A stretch of DNA of 64,000 nucleotides from Granulicella sibirica. GTDB lineage: Bacteria; Acidobacteriota; Terriglobia; Terriglobales; Acidobacteriaceae. The position numbers and the translations under genes are program-made. Shown here one piece after another: positions 17,465 to 25,684 of this stretch. Below the pieces are notes generated by a model. That model saw only the letters and a program-made list of their open reading frames with translations. It was not told the origin of the DNA and did no database searches. Location: contig NZ_RDSM01000002.1 in assembly GCF_004115155.1 (NCBI RefSeq), positions 496,001 through 560,000 on the forward strand, written 5' to 3'. Numbering within the stretch: position 1 is the stretch's first letter; the number at the start of each line of letters is the position of its first letter.

Positions 17465-17596
17465 GGGCTTTCCGGGAATTCAGGGTGACGAGTAAGCCGA
17501 CTTGGATTCTTGCGCTCTCATCTTAGCCGATGGCGAGGCTGACGGCCACGATGGGGCACCCAATTTCCTGGCTGGATGATGAAGGCAACGACAACC

Positions 17597-17620
17597 GCAG
17601 ATTCCCTTCGGGAATGACGA
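17597..17620. repeat. REP-like palindrome copy 1
   Basis: Contains GATTCCC-TTC-GGGAATGA, a short stem capped by a UUCG-like loop, in the lepB/tpiA spacer. Nearly identical sequence with shared flanks (AGGCAAC ... CGCAGATTCCC) recurs at 26221 and in degenerate form at 18512. Intergenic in all cases. Confidence 0.7.
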
Positions 17621-17658
17621 TCTGAGACACCAAGGCGAAGAACGATAGTGAGTTCGAG

Positions 17659-18417
17659 CTATAGCTCTTTGTAACGGACGATGTCCGCGAAGGAGTGGGG
17701 GTCGAGGCTGGCTCCGCCTACAAGAGCACCGTCGATCTCTTCTTCGGCCATGAAGGTGGCGATGTTGTCCGGTTTGACGGATCCGCCATAGATGACACGG
17801 GTATCATCGGCGCACTCCTGGCCTAGGCGGGCGGCTACTTCGCGGCGGATGATCTGGTGGGCTTCGCCGACCTGTGCGGGGGTGGCGCTGCTTCCGGTTC
17901 CAATGGCCCATACCGGTTCATACGCGATAGTGATGGAGCAGGGGATCGATGCTTTAATGCCGTTGAGGGCGCAACTGATCTGCCACCGGAGGACAGCTTC
18001 CGTTAGCCCGGACTGGCGCTTTTCGAGGGACTCGCCGACGCAGACGATGGGGACGAGACCGTGGGCCAGGGCGGCTTTGAGCTTCCAGTTGACCATGTCG
18101 TCGGTCTCGTTCGCGTAGATGCGGCGCTCGGAGTGGCCCAGGAGGATGTGATCGCAACCAATGGAGGCGAGCATCGTGGGTGAGGTCTGGCCCGTGTAGG
18201 GACCCTCATTGAGCCAGTGCATGGTCTGCGCGCCGACGTCGACATGGTGGTCCTTGCAGGCCCCGATAACGTAGGCGAGGGACGACATGGTCGGAAAGAT
18301 GGCGATGTCGTCGCGGGTGTGGTCCTTTACCAGGGGGAGGAACTCGCGGAGGAAGGCGAGGGATTCGTCGGGCGTTTTGTACATCTTCCAGTTGGCGGCG
18401 ATGAGTGGCTTGCGCAT
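17659..18417 (-). CDS. tpiA: Triosephosphate isomerase
   Basis: 252 residues, the standard TIM-barrel length. It interconverts dihydroxyacetone phosphate and glyceraldehyde 3-phosphate. Catalytic residues are all visible: Lys in AANWKMYKT, His in ILLGHSERR, and Glu in AYEPVWAIGTG, with the phosphate-binding VIYGGSVKPDN and GALVGGASLD near the end. It follows pgk on the same strand after a hairpin and a 195-bp spacer, so it may have its own promoter. Confidence 0.97.
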   Translation of the reverse strand: MRKPLIAANWKMYKTPDESLAFLREFLPLVKDHTRDDIAIFPTMSSLAYVIGACKDHHVDVGAQTMHWLNEGPYTGQTSPTMLASIGCDHILLGHSERRIYANETDDMVNWKLKAALAHGLVPIVCVGESLEKRQSGLTEAVLRWQISCALNGIKASIPCSITIAYEPVWAIGTGSSATPAQVGEAHQIIRREVAARLGQECADDTRVIYGGSVKPDNIATFMAEEEIDGALVGGASLDPHSFADIVRYKEL

Positions 18418-18511
18418 GGACTCCCTTGTCGTGTGGCTGGTTGAGTTTCGAGACTACGGTGCTTGGGGGATGGATGGCAAGAGGCTTTGGCGGGGTTGTG
18501 GCGGGCGAAGA

Positions 18512-18537
18512 GCAGATTCCCTTCAGGAGCGACAACC
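18512..18537. repeat. REP-like palindrome, degenerate copy
   Basis: GCAGATTCCCTTCAGGAGCGACAACC resembles the copies at 17597 and 26221 but has lost symmetry on the right arm. It lies between tpiA and pgk. Confidence 0.5.
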
Positions 18538-18562
18538 CACGATACTGAGGCGCAATAGTCGA

Positions 18563-18607
18563 TCGGTCTCCCTCCGCACCGGCTGCGCTCATGCCGAGGG
18601 AGACCGA
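18563..18607 (-). terminator. Terminator hairpin after pgk
   Basis: A 12-bp perfect stem (TCGGTCTCCCTC with GAGGGAGACCGA) lies immediately after the pgk stop codon. The loop is 21 bases and no T tract follows, so termination may be partial and allow read-through to tpiA. Confidence 0.65.
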
Positions 18608-18612
18608 CCGAG

Positions 18613-19821
18613 TTACTTCTCGGTGAGGGCGGCGATACCAGGGAGGGTCTTGCCCTCGAGAAATTCGAGCGAGGCTCCTCCGCCGGTGGAGATGTGCGTG
18701 ATCCTGCCGGCGAGGCCGGACTTGTGGATGGCAGAGACGCTGTCTCCACCGCCAACGATGGTGGTCGCGTCGGTGTTGTTCGCAACGGCCTCGGCGATGG
18801 CGTTGGTTCCGGCGGCGAACGGTGCGAGTTCGAAGACGCCCATGGGGCCGTTCCAGAGGACGGTCTGGGCGCGGGCGATCTCAGTGGCGAAGAGCTCCAC
18901 TGTGTCCGGGCCGATGTCGAGGGCCATGAGGTCGGCGGGGAATGGGCCGGTGCCGGAGAAGGTGTGGGTCGTGGCATCGACAGAGAACTTGTCGGCCAGG
19001 ATGTGGTCGATGGGGAGTAAGAACTTCACGCCGCGTTTTTCGGCCTTCGCGAGGGCGGCTTTGGCCACGTCCTGCTTGTCGGGTTCAGCAAGAGATTTTC
19101 CAGTAGCCTGGCCTCGAGCGTTGAGGAAGGTGTAGGCCATGGCTCCGCCGATGAGGATGGTATCGGCCTTGTCGAGGAGGGCGTTGATGATCTCGATCTT
19201 GTCTGAGACCTTGGAGCCACCAATGATGGCGACGAAAGGCTTGTCGGGCTCGGCCAGGACCTTGCCGAGGAAGTTCATTTCCTTCTCAAGCAGGAAGCCG
19301 GCGGCGGACTCCTTCACAAAGTGGGTGATGCCCTCAGTGGAGGCGTGGGCGCGATGCGCGGTGCCGAAGGCGTCGTTGATGAAGATATCGCAGAGGTTTG
19401 CGAGCTCTTCGGCGAACTCTGCGTCATTTGCTTCTTCCTCGGGGTGGAAGCGCAGGTTCTCGAGGAGGAGCGTCTGGCCGGACTCGAGCTGGTTGGACAT
19501 TTCGCGGGCAACTTCGCCGACGCAATCGGGCGAGAAGGCTACGTTCTCGCCCTGGTCGAGGACGTGATCGAGCAGGGTGCGGAGATGGTCGACGAGGTGG
19601 CGCAGGCTCATTGACTCGACGGGCTTGCCCTTGGGACGCCCGAGATGCGAGGCGAGGATGACCTTGGCCTTGTGACGGAGGCAGTACTCGATGGTGGGAA
19701 TGGTTTCGACGATGCGGGTGTCATCGAGGATAAGGCCGTCCTTGAGGGGAACGTTGAAATCGACGCGGATCAGAACTCGCTTGTGGGCGAGGTCGAGGTC
19801 GCGGAGGAGAAGCTTGGACAT
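18613..19821 (-). CDS. pgk: Phosphoglycerate kinase
   Basis: 402 residues from ATG 19821, which has AAGGA about 8 bases upstream; a longer in-frame reading to 19860 lacks such a site. It transfers phosphate between 1,3-bisphosphoglycerate and ADP. Visible landmarks are KRVLIRVDFNVPLKDG, the substrate-binding ASHLGRPKG, LLENLRFHPEEE, AIIGGSKVSDKIEII, and the C-terminal ATTIVGGGDSVSAIHKSG. It belongs to a minus-strand glycolytic group with gapA and tpiA. Confidence 0.97.
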   Translation of the reverse strand: MSKLLLRDLDLAHKRVLIRVDFNVPLKDGLILDDTRIVETIPTIEYCLRHKAKVILASHLGRPKGKPVESMSLRHLVDHLRTLLDHVLDQGENVAFSPDCVGEVAREMSNQLESGQTLLLENLRFHPEEEANDAEFAEELANLCDIFINDAFGTAHRAHASTEGITHFVKESAAGFLLEKEMNFLGKVLAEPDKPFVAIIGGSKVSDKIEIINALLDKADTILIGGAMAYTFLNARGQATGKSLAEPDKQDVAKAALAKAEKRGVKFLLPIDHILADKFSVDATTHTFSGTGPFPADLMALDIGPDTVELFATEIARAQTVLWNGPMGVFELAPFAAGTNAIAEAVANNTDATTIVGGGDSVSAIHKSGLAGRITHISTGGGASLEFLEGKTLPGIAALTEK

Positions 19822-19895
19822 GGTCGATCCTTCCTGGAGCTTTAAGGCTGGGTTCATCATAGCTTTCGGCGGTTGGCGGGCGAGAGCGAGAACGA

Positions 19896-20273
19896 TTAGC
19901 CGGGGATGTGGGCGTCAGCTTCGATTTCGATCTTCCACCTGGGGTCGAGGAGGCCGGCTACGACAACCATTGTGGCGGCGGGAAGGACGAGAGAGAAAAA
20001 CTTACCGTGGACTCGGGCAGCAGACTCCCAGTCGGTTGCGTCGGTGAGATAGATGCGGGTGCGATAGACGTGCTCGATTGAGCTGCCCGCGTCCTTGAGA
20101 GCCTTGGCAATCAGGGTGAGACATTGATCGGTCTGGGTGGCGAGGTCGCCGTCGTCGCAGCCCACTGGGCCGGTGCCGGATACGTGGACTCCGTGCCCGA
20201 TGCGGACGGCGCGGGAGAAGCCGATGATGGGTTCGTAGGGGCTTGTGCCAGGAATGTTTGTGCGAGCGCTCAT
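19896..20273 (-). CDS. RidA-family protein (reactive enamine/imine deaminase-like)
   Basis: 125 residues. The pattern GFSRAVRIGHGVHVSGTGPVGCDDGDLATQTDQCLTLIAKALKDAGSSIEHVYRTRIYLTDATDW matches the YjgF/YER057c/UK114 chorismate-mutase-like fold, including the conserved Arg-containing strand before the DATDW turn. The start ATG at 20273 begins MSARTNIPG. Classical RidA hydrolyses 2-aminoacrylate; this one ends differently from the canonical E-rich tail (EIEADAHIPG), so it may belong to one of the Rid paralogue groups. It sits between pgk and a secreted protein gene on the same strand. Confidence 0.85.
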   Translation of the reverse strand: MSARTNIPGTSPYEPIIGFSRAVRIGHGVHVSGTGPVGCDDGDLATQTDQCLTLIAKALKDAGSSIEHVYRTRIYLTDATDWESAARVHGKFFSLVLPAATMVVVAGLLDPRWKIEIEADAHIPG

Positions 20274-20334
20274 GCGTCGTTGGATGCTCACAGGTTGGCC
20301 GCAGAACCTTCCTGCACGGCGCAATGACGAGTGA

Positions 20335-21084
20335 CTACTGGATGTCAGTGCGGATGATCCTGTAGCCGGTGGGTGGCTCGAAGAGCTTCGGGTCGGGAGG
20401 GGTGAGGTTGATGTTCTGGACGGTGAAGCTCTGGGCTCCGCCTCTGGGTTCAAAGCGCTTGACGATGAGGTTGATCTCCAGACGGGGAGAGTACCAGAAC
20501 TCTTTGATGGTGGGTTCGGGGCGGGCGTAGCCGGTGTTGGTGCCTGGGTTAATGGTGGTGATCTCACGAGAGCCGATGACATCGAGGTCTGAGATGCTTT
20601 TACGTCCCAGGTCTTCGTGAGTGATGCCGCCTGCTCCGTTGGGGAACTGCACGGGTGTGGTCGGAGTGGGGGGTGCCGTCGCGGGGGCGTTGAAGGGATA
20701 GACCATGCAGATGTGCGTGGTGGGCTTACAGCTATAGAACTCGCGGCGGGCGGGGTCGGAGTATTCGAGGCTGGTGAGCATCGTCTCCTGCTTGTCGCCG
20801 GTGGGGGTGAAGAAGCGGCGTTCCTCAAAGATGCGCCCGTTGCCGTCGCGGGCGATGGTGCGGTGGTTCCGGATGGTGGTGGTAGTGCCGTCTTCGAGAA
20901 GGCGGGTCCACTCGGTGACGACGGTCGCGGAGAAAGGGGCTCCGGGCTTGGGGAGTATGGTGATGCTCTGAATGCGCTCGAAGCTGCGGCCGTCGGGTGC
21001 GTGGGTTGCGGTCTGGGAAGTGGCGGGGATTGCGAGGAGGAGAGCGGTGGAAAACACGACGATCTGGCTGAGGAGCTTCTGCAT
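20335..21084 (-). CDS. Secreted protein of unknown function
   Basis: 249 residues from ATG 21084 (GAGG about 10 bases upstream). The signal peptide MQKLLSQIVVFSTALLLAIPATSQ is followed by a beta-rich mature domain: an outer-membrane-lipoprotein-sorting-like series of strands (FSATVVTEWTRLLEDGTTTT, GRIFEERRFFTPTG, IKEFWYSPRLEINLIVKRFEPRGG, and the ending LFEPPTGYRII). The final pattern, where a property of the test molecule is followed by DPKLFEPPxGY, is seen in acidobacterial proteins of unassigned role. Function not known. It has one Cys pair (SCKPTTHIC). Confidence 0.7.
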   Translation of the reverse strand: MQKLLSQIVVFSTALLLAIPATSQTATHAPDGRSFERIQSITILPKPGAPFSATVVTEWTRLLEDGTTTTIRNHRTIARDGNGRIFEERRFFTPTGDKQETMLTSLEYSDPARREFYSCKPTTHICMVYPFNAPATAPPTPTTPVQFPNGAGGITHEDLGRKSISDLDVIGSREITTINPGTNTGYARPEPTIKEFWYSPRLEINLIVKRFEPRGGAQSFTVQNINLTPPDPKLFEPPTGYRIIRTDIQ

Positions 21085-21160
21085 CGGAGACCTCGACGGA
21101 CTCCAGTCTGTCACAGCTTAATTTGTGGTGCAAATGGCGGATTTTCGCTCGAAGAGGCAG

Positions 21161-21194
21161 AAAAAAAGGCTGAGACCCGAGGTCTCAGCCTTTT
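21161..21194 (-). terminator. Rho-independent terminator after gapA
   Basis: A 14-bp stem (AAAAGGCTGAGACC with GGTCTCAGCCTTTT) with a 3-base loop and a run of seven Ts on the minus strand directly follows gapA. The flanking A and T runs make it usable in both directions. Confidence 0.92.
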
Positions 21195-21211
21195 CATGGA
21201 GATGCGCTTTG

Positions 21212-22222
21212 TTAGAGACCCTTCTCGACTAGAAAGAGGATAAGGTCCTTGACGCGGCTGGAGTAGCCCCACTCGTTGTCGTACCAGCTGATGATCTTGC
21301 CGGTGTTCTGGCCGACGACCTTGGTGAGCTTGGAGTCGACGATGGAGGAGTAGGGGTTGCCGCGGAAGTCGGTGCTGACCAGTTCCTCGTCGGTGTAGCC
21401 GAGATAGCCCTTGAGTTCGCCCGACTCCGAGGCTGCCTTGAGGGCCTCGTTGATGGTAGCAGCGGTGATGGGCTTTTCGGAGACGAAGGTAAGGTCGACG
21501 ACCGAGACGTTGGGGGTGGGTACCCGGATGGCGAAGCCGTCGAGCTTGCCGTCCATCTCGGGGACGACGAGCTTGAGCGCCTTGGCGGCTCCAGTGGAGG
21601 AGGGAATCATCGACAGGGCGGCGGCGCGGGCGCGACGGAGGTCCTTGTGGGGCGTGTCGAGGATCACCTGGTCGTTGGTGTAGCTGTGGATGGTGGTCAT
21701 GATGCCGGACGCGATGCCGAAGGTGTCGTGGATGACCTTGACGACGGGCGCGAGGCAGTTGGTGGTGCAAGAGGCGTTCGAGATCACGTTGTGCTTCGAG
21801 GCGTCGTACTTGTCGGAGTTGACGCCGAGGACGATGGTGAGGTCCTCGTTGGTCGCCGGGGCGGAGATGATCACCTTCTTGACGGTCGTTCCGAGGTGAG
21901 CTTTGGCCTTGGTGGCGTCGGTGAAGAAGCCGGTGGACTCGACGACGATCTCGGCTCCGACGGAAGCCCAGTCGAGCTTGGCGGGATCGCGCTCGGCGAA
22001 GACCTTGATCTGCTTCCCGTCGACGGCAATGAAGTCGGCACCGTGGGTGATGGTCTGCTTGAGGTTGCCGAGGATGGAATCGTATTTGAGGAGGTGGGCG
22101 AGGGTCGCAGGGGTGGTGAGGTCGTTGACGGCGACGAATTCGATGTCTGGACTGCCGAGCGCGGTGCGGAAGACGTTACGTCCGATACGGCCGAAGCCGT
22201 TGATGCCAACCTTGACTGCCAT
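21212..22222 (-). CDS. gapA: Type I glyceraldehyde-3-phosphate dehydrogenase
   Basis: 336 residues from ATG 22222 (MAVKVGINGFGRIGRNVFR), the conserved start; a longer reading adds nothing. It oxidises glyceraldehyde 3-phosphate with NAD(P) and phosphate. The Rossmann motif GINGFGRIGR, catalytic Cys152 in SNASCTTNCLAP, HSYTNDQ and the C-terminal SWYDNEWGYSSRVKDL are all present. A strong terminator follows, isolating it from the downstream secreted-protein gene. AGGAG lies about 13 bases before the start. Confidence 0.97.
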   Translation of the reverse strand: MAVKVGINGFGRIGRNVFRTALGSPDIEFVAVNDLTTPATLAHLLKYDSILGNLKQTITHGADFIAVDGKQIKVFAERDPAKLDWASVGAEIVVESTGFFTDATKAKAHLGTTVKKVIISAPATNEDLTIVLGVNSDKYDASKHNVISNASCTTNCLAPVVKVIHDTFGIASGIMTTIHSYTNDQVILDTPHKDLRRARAAALSMIPSSTGAAKALKLVVPEMDGKLDGFAIRVPTPNVSVVDLTFVSEKPITAATINEALKAASESGELKGYLGYTDEELVSTDFRGNPYSSIVDSKLTKVVGQNTGKIISWYDNEWGYSSRVKDLILFLVEKGL

Positions 22223-22347
22223 GAACGAGTTTGCTCCTGTTCTTTCTTCTCTTTCTATTCTGGACGATTTTCTTGCCTCTGGGTGAGGAAATGCTGGGTG
22301 CGCCGCCATGATTGGCTGGGGGGTGTAGGCTGTGTTACAAGCGGGTT

Positions 22348-23229
22348 ATGCGCAACTTGCGCGATTGGATACGGGAAACGATGAGACGACGCTCCAGGCG
22401 TGGACCGAATGAATCGGAGTCCACTGGGAAGAGCGGGCAGGAACTGCCACAAGGGCAGCTTGCTCCGCTTCGGCCGAATTACCCGGAGCCTGTGGCTCCG
22501 AAGGTGCAGGAAGCGGTTGCTCCTGTTATTGAACGGCCTTTGACGCCGGTTCCGCCTCATGCCGCTGTAGCCGAAGCGGCTCCCGAGCGGAAGATTGAGG
22601 TGGAGACGCAGCCGGAGAACCTTGGGGTGCCACCGGAGGAGCAGACGCCGGTCTCGCCTAAGGAGCCTCGGGGGTATGTGGTTTTGGCGATCGGGCTTCC
22701 GGGTTCAGGCAAGACGACGTGGTATAAGAGGCGCGGAGTGCAGCCACTCTCGAGTGACCTGCTGCGGACGCTGCTCTTCGATGACATTACCGAACAGAGG
22801 TATCAAGGGCTGGTGTTTTCGACGCTGCGGAGCCTTCTGCGGGCGCGGCTGATTGCCAAGATGCCTTGGAACTATGTGGATGCTACGAACCTGTCTCCGC
22901 ATGAGCGGCGGCAGTGGATCAAGATGGCTAAGAGCTTTCAGTATGAGGTACATGCGGTTTTTTTCGATGTTCCACTTGCAGTGTGCATGGAGCGTAACTC
23001 GAAGCGTGACCGAGCGGTGACGGACGAAGTGATGCTGAAGATGGCCGAGAGGCTGAGGCCACCGACCTTCAAAGAGGGCTTCGACAAGATCACAGTCGTG
23101 CGGGTGAAAGGCTACCCGGGATCCGAAGGCGTCGGGGCTGCAGGCACTGCGGCGGCAGAGGCTCCTGAGGCGGGTGCGGAGGGGTCATTTCAGGGTGAGG
23201 CCTCGACCGACGCGGAGGCAGCTACCTAG
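22348..23229 (+). CDS. P-loop kinase-like ATP-binding protein (AAA_33/polynucleotide-kinase type)
   Basis: 293 residues. Residues 1-100 are a basic then Pro/Glu-rich, probably disordered region (RRRSRRG ... PVPPHAAVAEAAPERKIEVE). The kinase domain begins with YVVLAIGLPGSGKTTWYKR (Walker A, about 108-126), followed by PLSSDLLRTLLFDD, a lid-type DATNLSPHERRQWI segment and FFDVPLAVCMERNSKRDRAV, the pattern of the small bacterial AAA_33/Zeta-toxin-like phosphotransferases that act on nucleic-acid ends or small molecules. The tail is Ala/Glu-rich. Start ATG 22348 has only a weak ribosome-binding site; it is divergent from gapA. Confidence 0.78.
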   Translation: MRNLRDWIRETMRRRSRRGPNESESTGKSGQELPQGQLAPLRPNYPEPVAPKVQEAVAPVIERPLTPVPPHAAVAEAAPERKIEVETQPENLGVPPEEQTPVSPKEPRGYVVLAIGLPGSGKTTWYKRRGVQPLSSDLLRTLLFDDITEQRYQGLVFSTLRSLLRARLIAKMPWNYVDATNLSPHERRQWIKMAKSFQYEVHAVFFDVPLAVCMERNSKRDRAVTDEVMLKMAERLRPPTFKEGFDKITVVRVKGYPGSEGVGAAGTAAAEAPEAGAEGSFQGEASTDAEAAT

Positions 23230-23258
23230 TACCCCCCCCCACACTGGGCAAATGATGT

Positions 23259-23340
23259 AAAGTCTTCGATTCATTCGACTTAGCGTTGGACTTCGAAGCT
23301 AAAGTCTTGATTCTATTGAGGCATGTATCTGCAAAGTCTT
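23259..23340. repeat. Triple AAAGTCTT direct repeat upstream of the osmoprotectant operon
   Basis: AAAGTCTTCGATTC (23259), AAAGTCTTGATTC (23301) and AAAGTCTTCATTCC (23333) are three related direct repeats spaced 42 and 32 bases apart, ending 46 bases before the ABC ATPase start. They look like regulator binding sites or a decayed tandem repeat. A run of nine Cs (23232-23240) precedes them. Confidence 0.45.
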
Positions 23341-23385
23341 CATTCCATGAGAGATAGGTTCATCATGGGGTGGTGGAGAGTTTGA

Positions 23386-24144
23386 ATGGATGAGGGCAGC
23401 GTTGAGTTCGCGAAGGTGAGCTATGCGCTGCCCTCTTCTGCATCCGGGGACGCAGGGCGGCTGCTGCTGAAGGATGTTTCGCTGCGAATCGAGGCGGGTA
23501 CGACTACTGCCCTGCTGGGCCGAAGCGGAAGTGGGAAAACGACACTGTTGCGGATGGTGAATGGGCTGGTGAGGCCGACCTCAGGTGAGGTGCGGGTGTC
23601 GGGACGGATGGTGGGGGAGAGCGATCCCGTGGAGTTGCGGCGGGGGATCGGGTACGTGATCCAGGAGACCGGGTTGTTTCCGCACATGACTGTCGAGCGG
23701 AATGCGGGGATGGCGCTTGAGCTTGCGGGGCGTTCCGATTCGGGGCGGGTCCGGGATGTGCTTGGGTTGGCGGGCATCGAGTACGACGGGATGCGGGAGC
23801 GGTATCCGTGGCAGTTAAGCGGTGGGCAGAGGCAGAGGGTGGGGGTGGCAAGGGCGCTGGCGATGGATCCGCCGGTGATGCTGATGGATGAGCCGTTCGG
23901 GGCGCTCGATCCGCTGACGCGGGCGGAGATGCAGACGATGCTGCGGGAGTTGATGGGGAAGGTTCGGAAGACGGTTCTGCTGGTGACGCATGACCTGGAC
24001 GAGGCGCTTTACCTGGCGCAGCGGGTGGTGTTTCTGGAGGCGGGGGTTGTGGTGGCGGACCTGGCGGCGGGGGATGTGCTGGGATCTTCGAATGCTAAGG
24101 TGCGGGAGTATGTTGGGGCGGTGCATCGGGCGGTCAGGAATTGA
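23386..24144 (+). CDS. Osmoprotectant (betaine/choline-type) ABC transporter ATP-binding protein
   Basis: 252 residues. Walker A is GRSGSGKTTLLRM, the Q-loop is GYVIQETGLFPHMTV (the GLFPHMTV form typical of quaternary-amine importers such as OpuA/OpuC/ProV), the signature is LSGGQRQRV, Walker B is VMLMDEPFGALDPLTR, and the switch His is in LVTHDLDEAL. The C-terminal CBS domains of OpuCA/ProV are absent. It energises uptake with the overlapping permease and binding protein downstream (4-base TTGA overlap). Three AAAGTCTT repeats lie upstream. Confidence 0.92.
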   Translation: MDEGSVEFAKVSYALPSSASGDAGRLLLKDVSLRIEAGTTTALLGRSGSGKTTLLRMVNGLVRPTSGEVRVSGRMVGESDPVELRRGIGYVIQETGLFPHMTVERNAGMALELAGRSDSGRVRDVLGLAGIEYDGMRERYPWQLSGGQRQRVGVARALAMDPPVMLMDEPFGALDPLTRAEMQTMLRELMGKVRKTVLLVTHDLDEALYLAQRVVFLEAGVVVADLAAGDVLGSSNAKVREYVGAVHRAVRN

Positions 24145-24782
24145 CCGGGCTGCGGCACTTTTTCGTGGCGAACGGATGGACGATCGGGCGGCTTACGTTT
24201 GAGCATCTCTGGCTGACGGTAAGTGCGATGCTGCTGGCGGGGGCGCTTGGGTTGCCGCTTGGGGTTTTGCTGGCGCGACGGCAAGGGCTCGCCGGGCCGG
24301 TGATCGCGTTTGCGAATGTGGTGCAGGTGATTCCTTCGCTGGCTCTGTTTGGGCTACTGCTGCCGGTGCCGTGGCTTGGGGAGAATGCGGCTCGGTTGGC
24401 GATTCTGGCGCTGACGGGGTATGCGTTGTTGCCGATTTTGCGGAATACGTATGCGGGGATTACGTCGGTTGATCCGGCGCTGGTGGATGTGGCGAATGCA
24501 CTTGGGATGACTCCGTGGCAGAGGCTCCGTAAGGTGGAGTTGCCGCTGGCGGCTTCGGTGATTCTTGCAGGAGTCAGGACCGCAACTGTTACGTGCGTTG
24601 GAGTTGCGACGATCGCGGCGGCGATTGGGGCGGGTGGGTTGGGGGAGTTGATCTTTCGCGGGGTGGCGAGCGTGGATAACGGACTGGTGCTGGCGGGAGC
24701 GATTCCGGCGGCGTTTCTGGCGCTGGGCGCGGATGCCGGGCTAGGGTTTCTGGAGAAAAAGCTGGCGGTTAAGCGGGTATGA
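24141..24782 (+). CDS. Osmoprotectant ABC transporter permease
   Basis: 213 residues, six predicted helices, BPD_transp_1 fold. The coupling-helix EAA motif region is DVANALGMTPWQRLRKVELPLAASVILAGVRTATV, typical of OpuCB/YehW-type permeases. TTG 24141 overlaps the stop of the ATPase gene by four bases, and its own stop overlaps the ATG of the binding-protein gene, so the three are translated as a coupled unit. A single permease gene is present; family transporters often have two. Confidence 0.92.
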   Translation: MTGLRHFFVANGWTIGRLTFEHLWLTVSAMLLAGALGLPLGVLLARRQGLAGPVIAFANVVQVIPSLALFGLLLPVPWLGENAARLAILALTGYALLPILRNTYAGITSVDPALVDVANALGMTPWQRLRKVELPLAASVILAGVRTATVTCVGVATIAAAIGAGGLGELIFRGVASVDNGLVLAGAIPAAFLALGADAGLGFLEKKLAVKRV

Positions 24783-25684
24783 ACGTGGGCCAATGTGTGG
24801 CCAGGCTGGTCAGTGGTCTGCTCTTTTCCAGCTTGATGCTTGGATGTGCTCCGCCGCGGTCTTCGCGGGTGGTGATCGGGGCCAAGAACTTTACCGAACA
24901 GGTGGTGCTTGGAGAGATGCTCGCGCAGGAGATTGAGGCTGTCACCGGTGAGCGGGTCGAGCGGCGGTTCTATCTTGCCGGGACTTATATCTGCCAGCAG
25001 GCGCTCGTGGGTGGGCGGATCGATGGTTATGTGGAATACACCGGGACTGCGCTGACGGCGATTTTGAAGCAGCCCCTGCCTCCGGTGGGACAGCGGGGGA
25101 AAGCGGAGGTGCTGTCTTCGGTTCGAAAGATCTATGAAGACAAGTATGGGGTGCGGGTGGAGGATGGGTTGGGGTTCGAAGATACGTTTGCGATGGCGAT
25201 TCGGGGGGATGATGCGCGGAGGCTGGGGTTGAAGACGATCTCGGCTGCCGTGGGACCGGCTCGGGGGTGGCGGATGGGGGTGGGGTATGAGTTCGAGTCG
25301 AGACCGGATGGGTTGGAGGGGCTCGAGGCGACGTACGGCTTGAAGTTTGCCGAGAGACCCAGGACGATGGATCTGGGCTTACTCTATCGGGCTCTGGCAG
25401 AGCGGCAGGTGGATATGGTGTCGGGAAATTCGACGGATGGGCCGATTCGGGCGCTGGGGTTCTTCGTTTTGGAGGATGATAAGCATTACTTCCCTCCCTA
25501 TGAGGCTGTGCCGTTGATCCGGGAGGATTCGCTGAAGGTGCATCCGGGGATTCAGACGGCGATGGATCGGCTGGCAGGGAAGGTGTCGGCGGAGGAGATG
25601 CAGAGGATGAACGATGCGGTGGACGGGCAGCATCGGGATGTTGGGGATGTGGTGCGGGAGTGGCGGGCGGCGAGGGGGTTGTGA
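24779..25684 (+). CDS. Glycine betaine/choline-type substrate-binding lipoprotein
   Basis: 301 residues. The signal sequence ends in the lipobox LMLGC with Cys23. The mature protein is an OpuAC-type periplasmic binding protein: VVIGAKNFTEQVVLGEMLAQEIEA, LVGGRIDGYVEYTGTALTAIL, VDMVSGNSTDGPIRALGFFVLEDDKHYFPPYEAVPLIRED. The GxKNFTEQ and DGYVEYTGT motifs place it with OpuCC/OsmF. It delivers quaternary amines to the permease. The stop TGA overlaps the ATG of the DinB gene by one base. Confidence 0.92.
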   Translation: MNVGQCVARLVSGLLFSSLMLGCAPPRSSRVVIGAKNFTEQVVLGEMLAQEIEAVTGERVERRFYLAGTYICQQALVGGRIDGYVEYTGTALTAILKQPLPPVGQRGKAEVLSSVRKIYEDKYGVRVEDGLGFEDTFAMAIRGDDARRLGLKTISAAVGPARGWRMGVGYEFESRPDGLEGLEATYGLKFAERPRTMDLGLLYRALAERQVDMVSGNSTDGPIRALGFFVLEDDKHYFPPYEAVPLIREDSLKVHPGIQTAMDRLAGKVSAEEMQRMNDAVDGQHRDVGDVVREWRAARGL

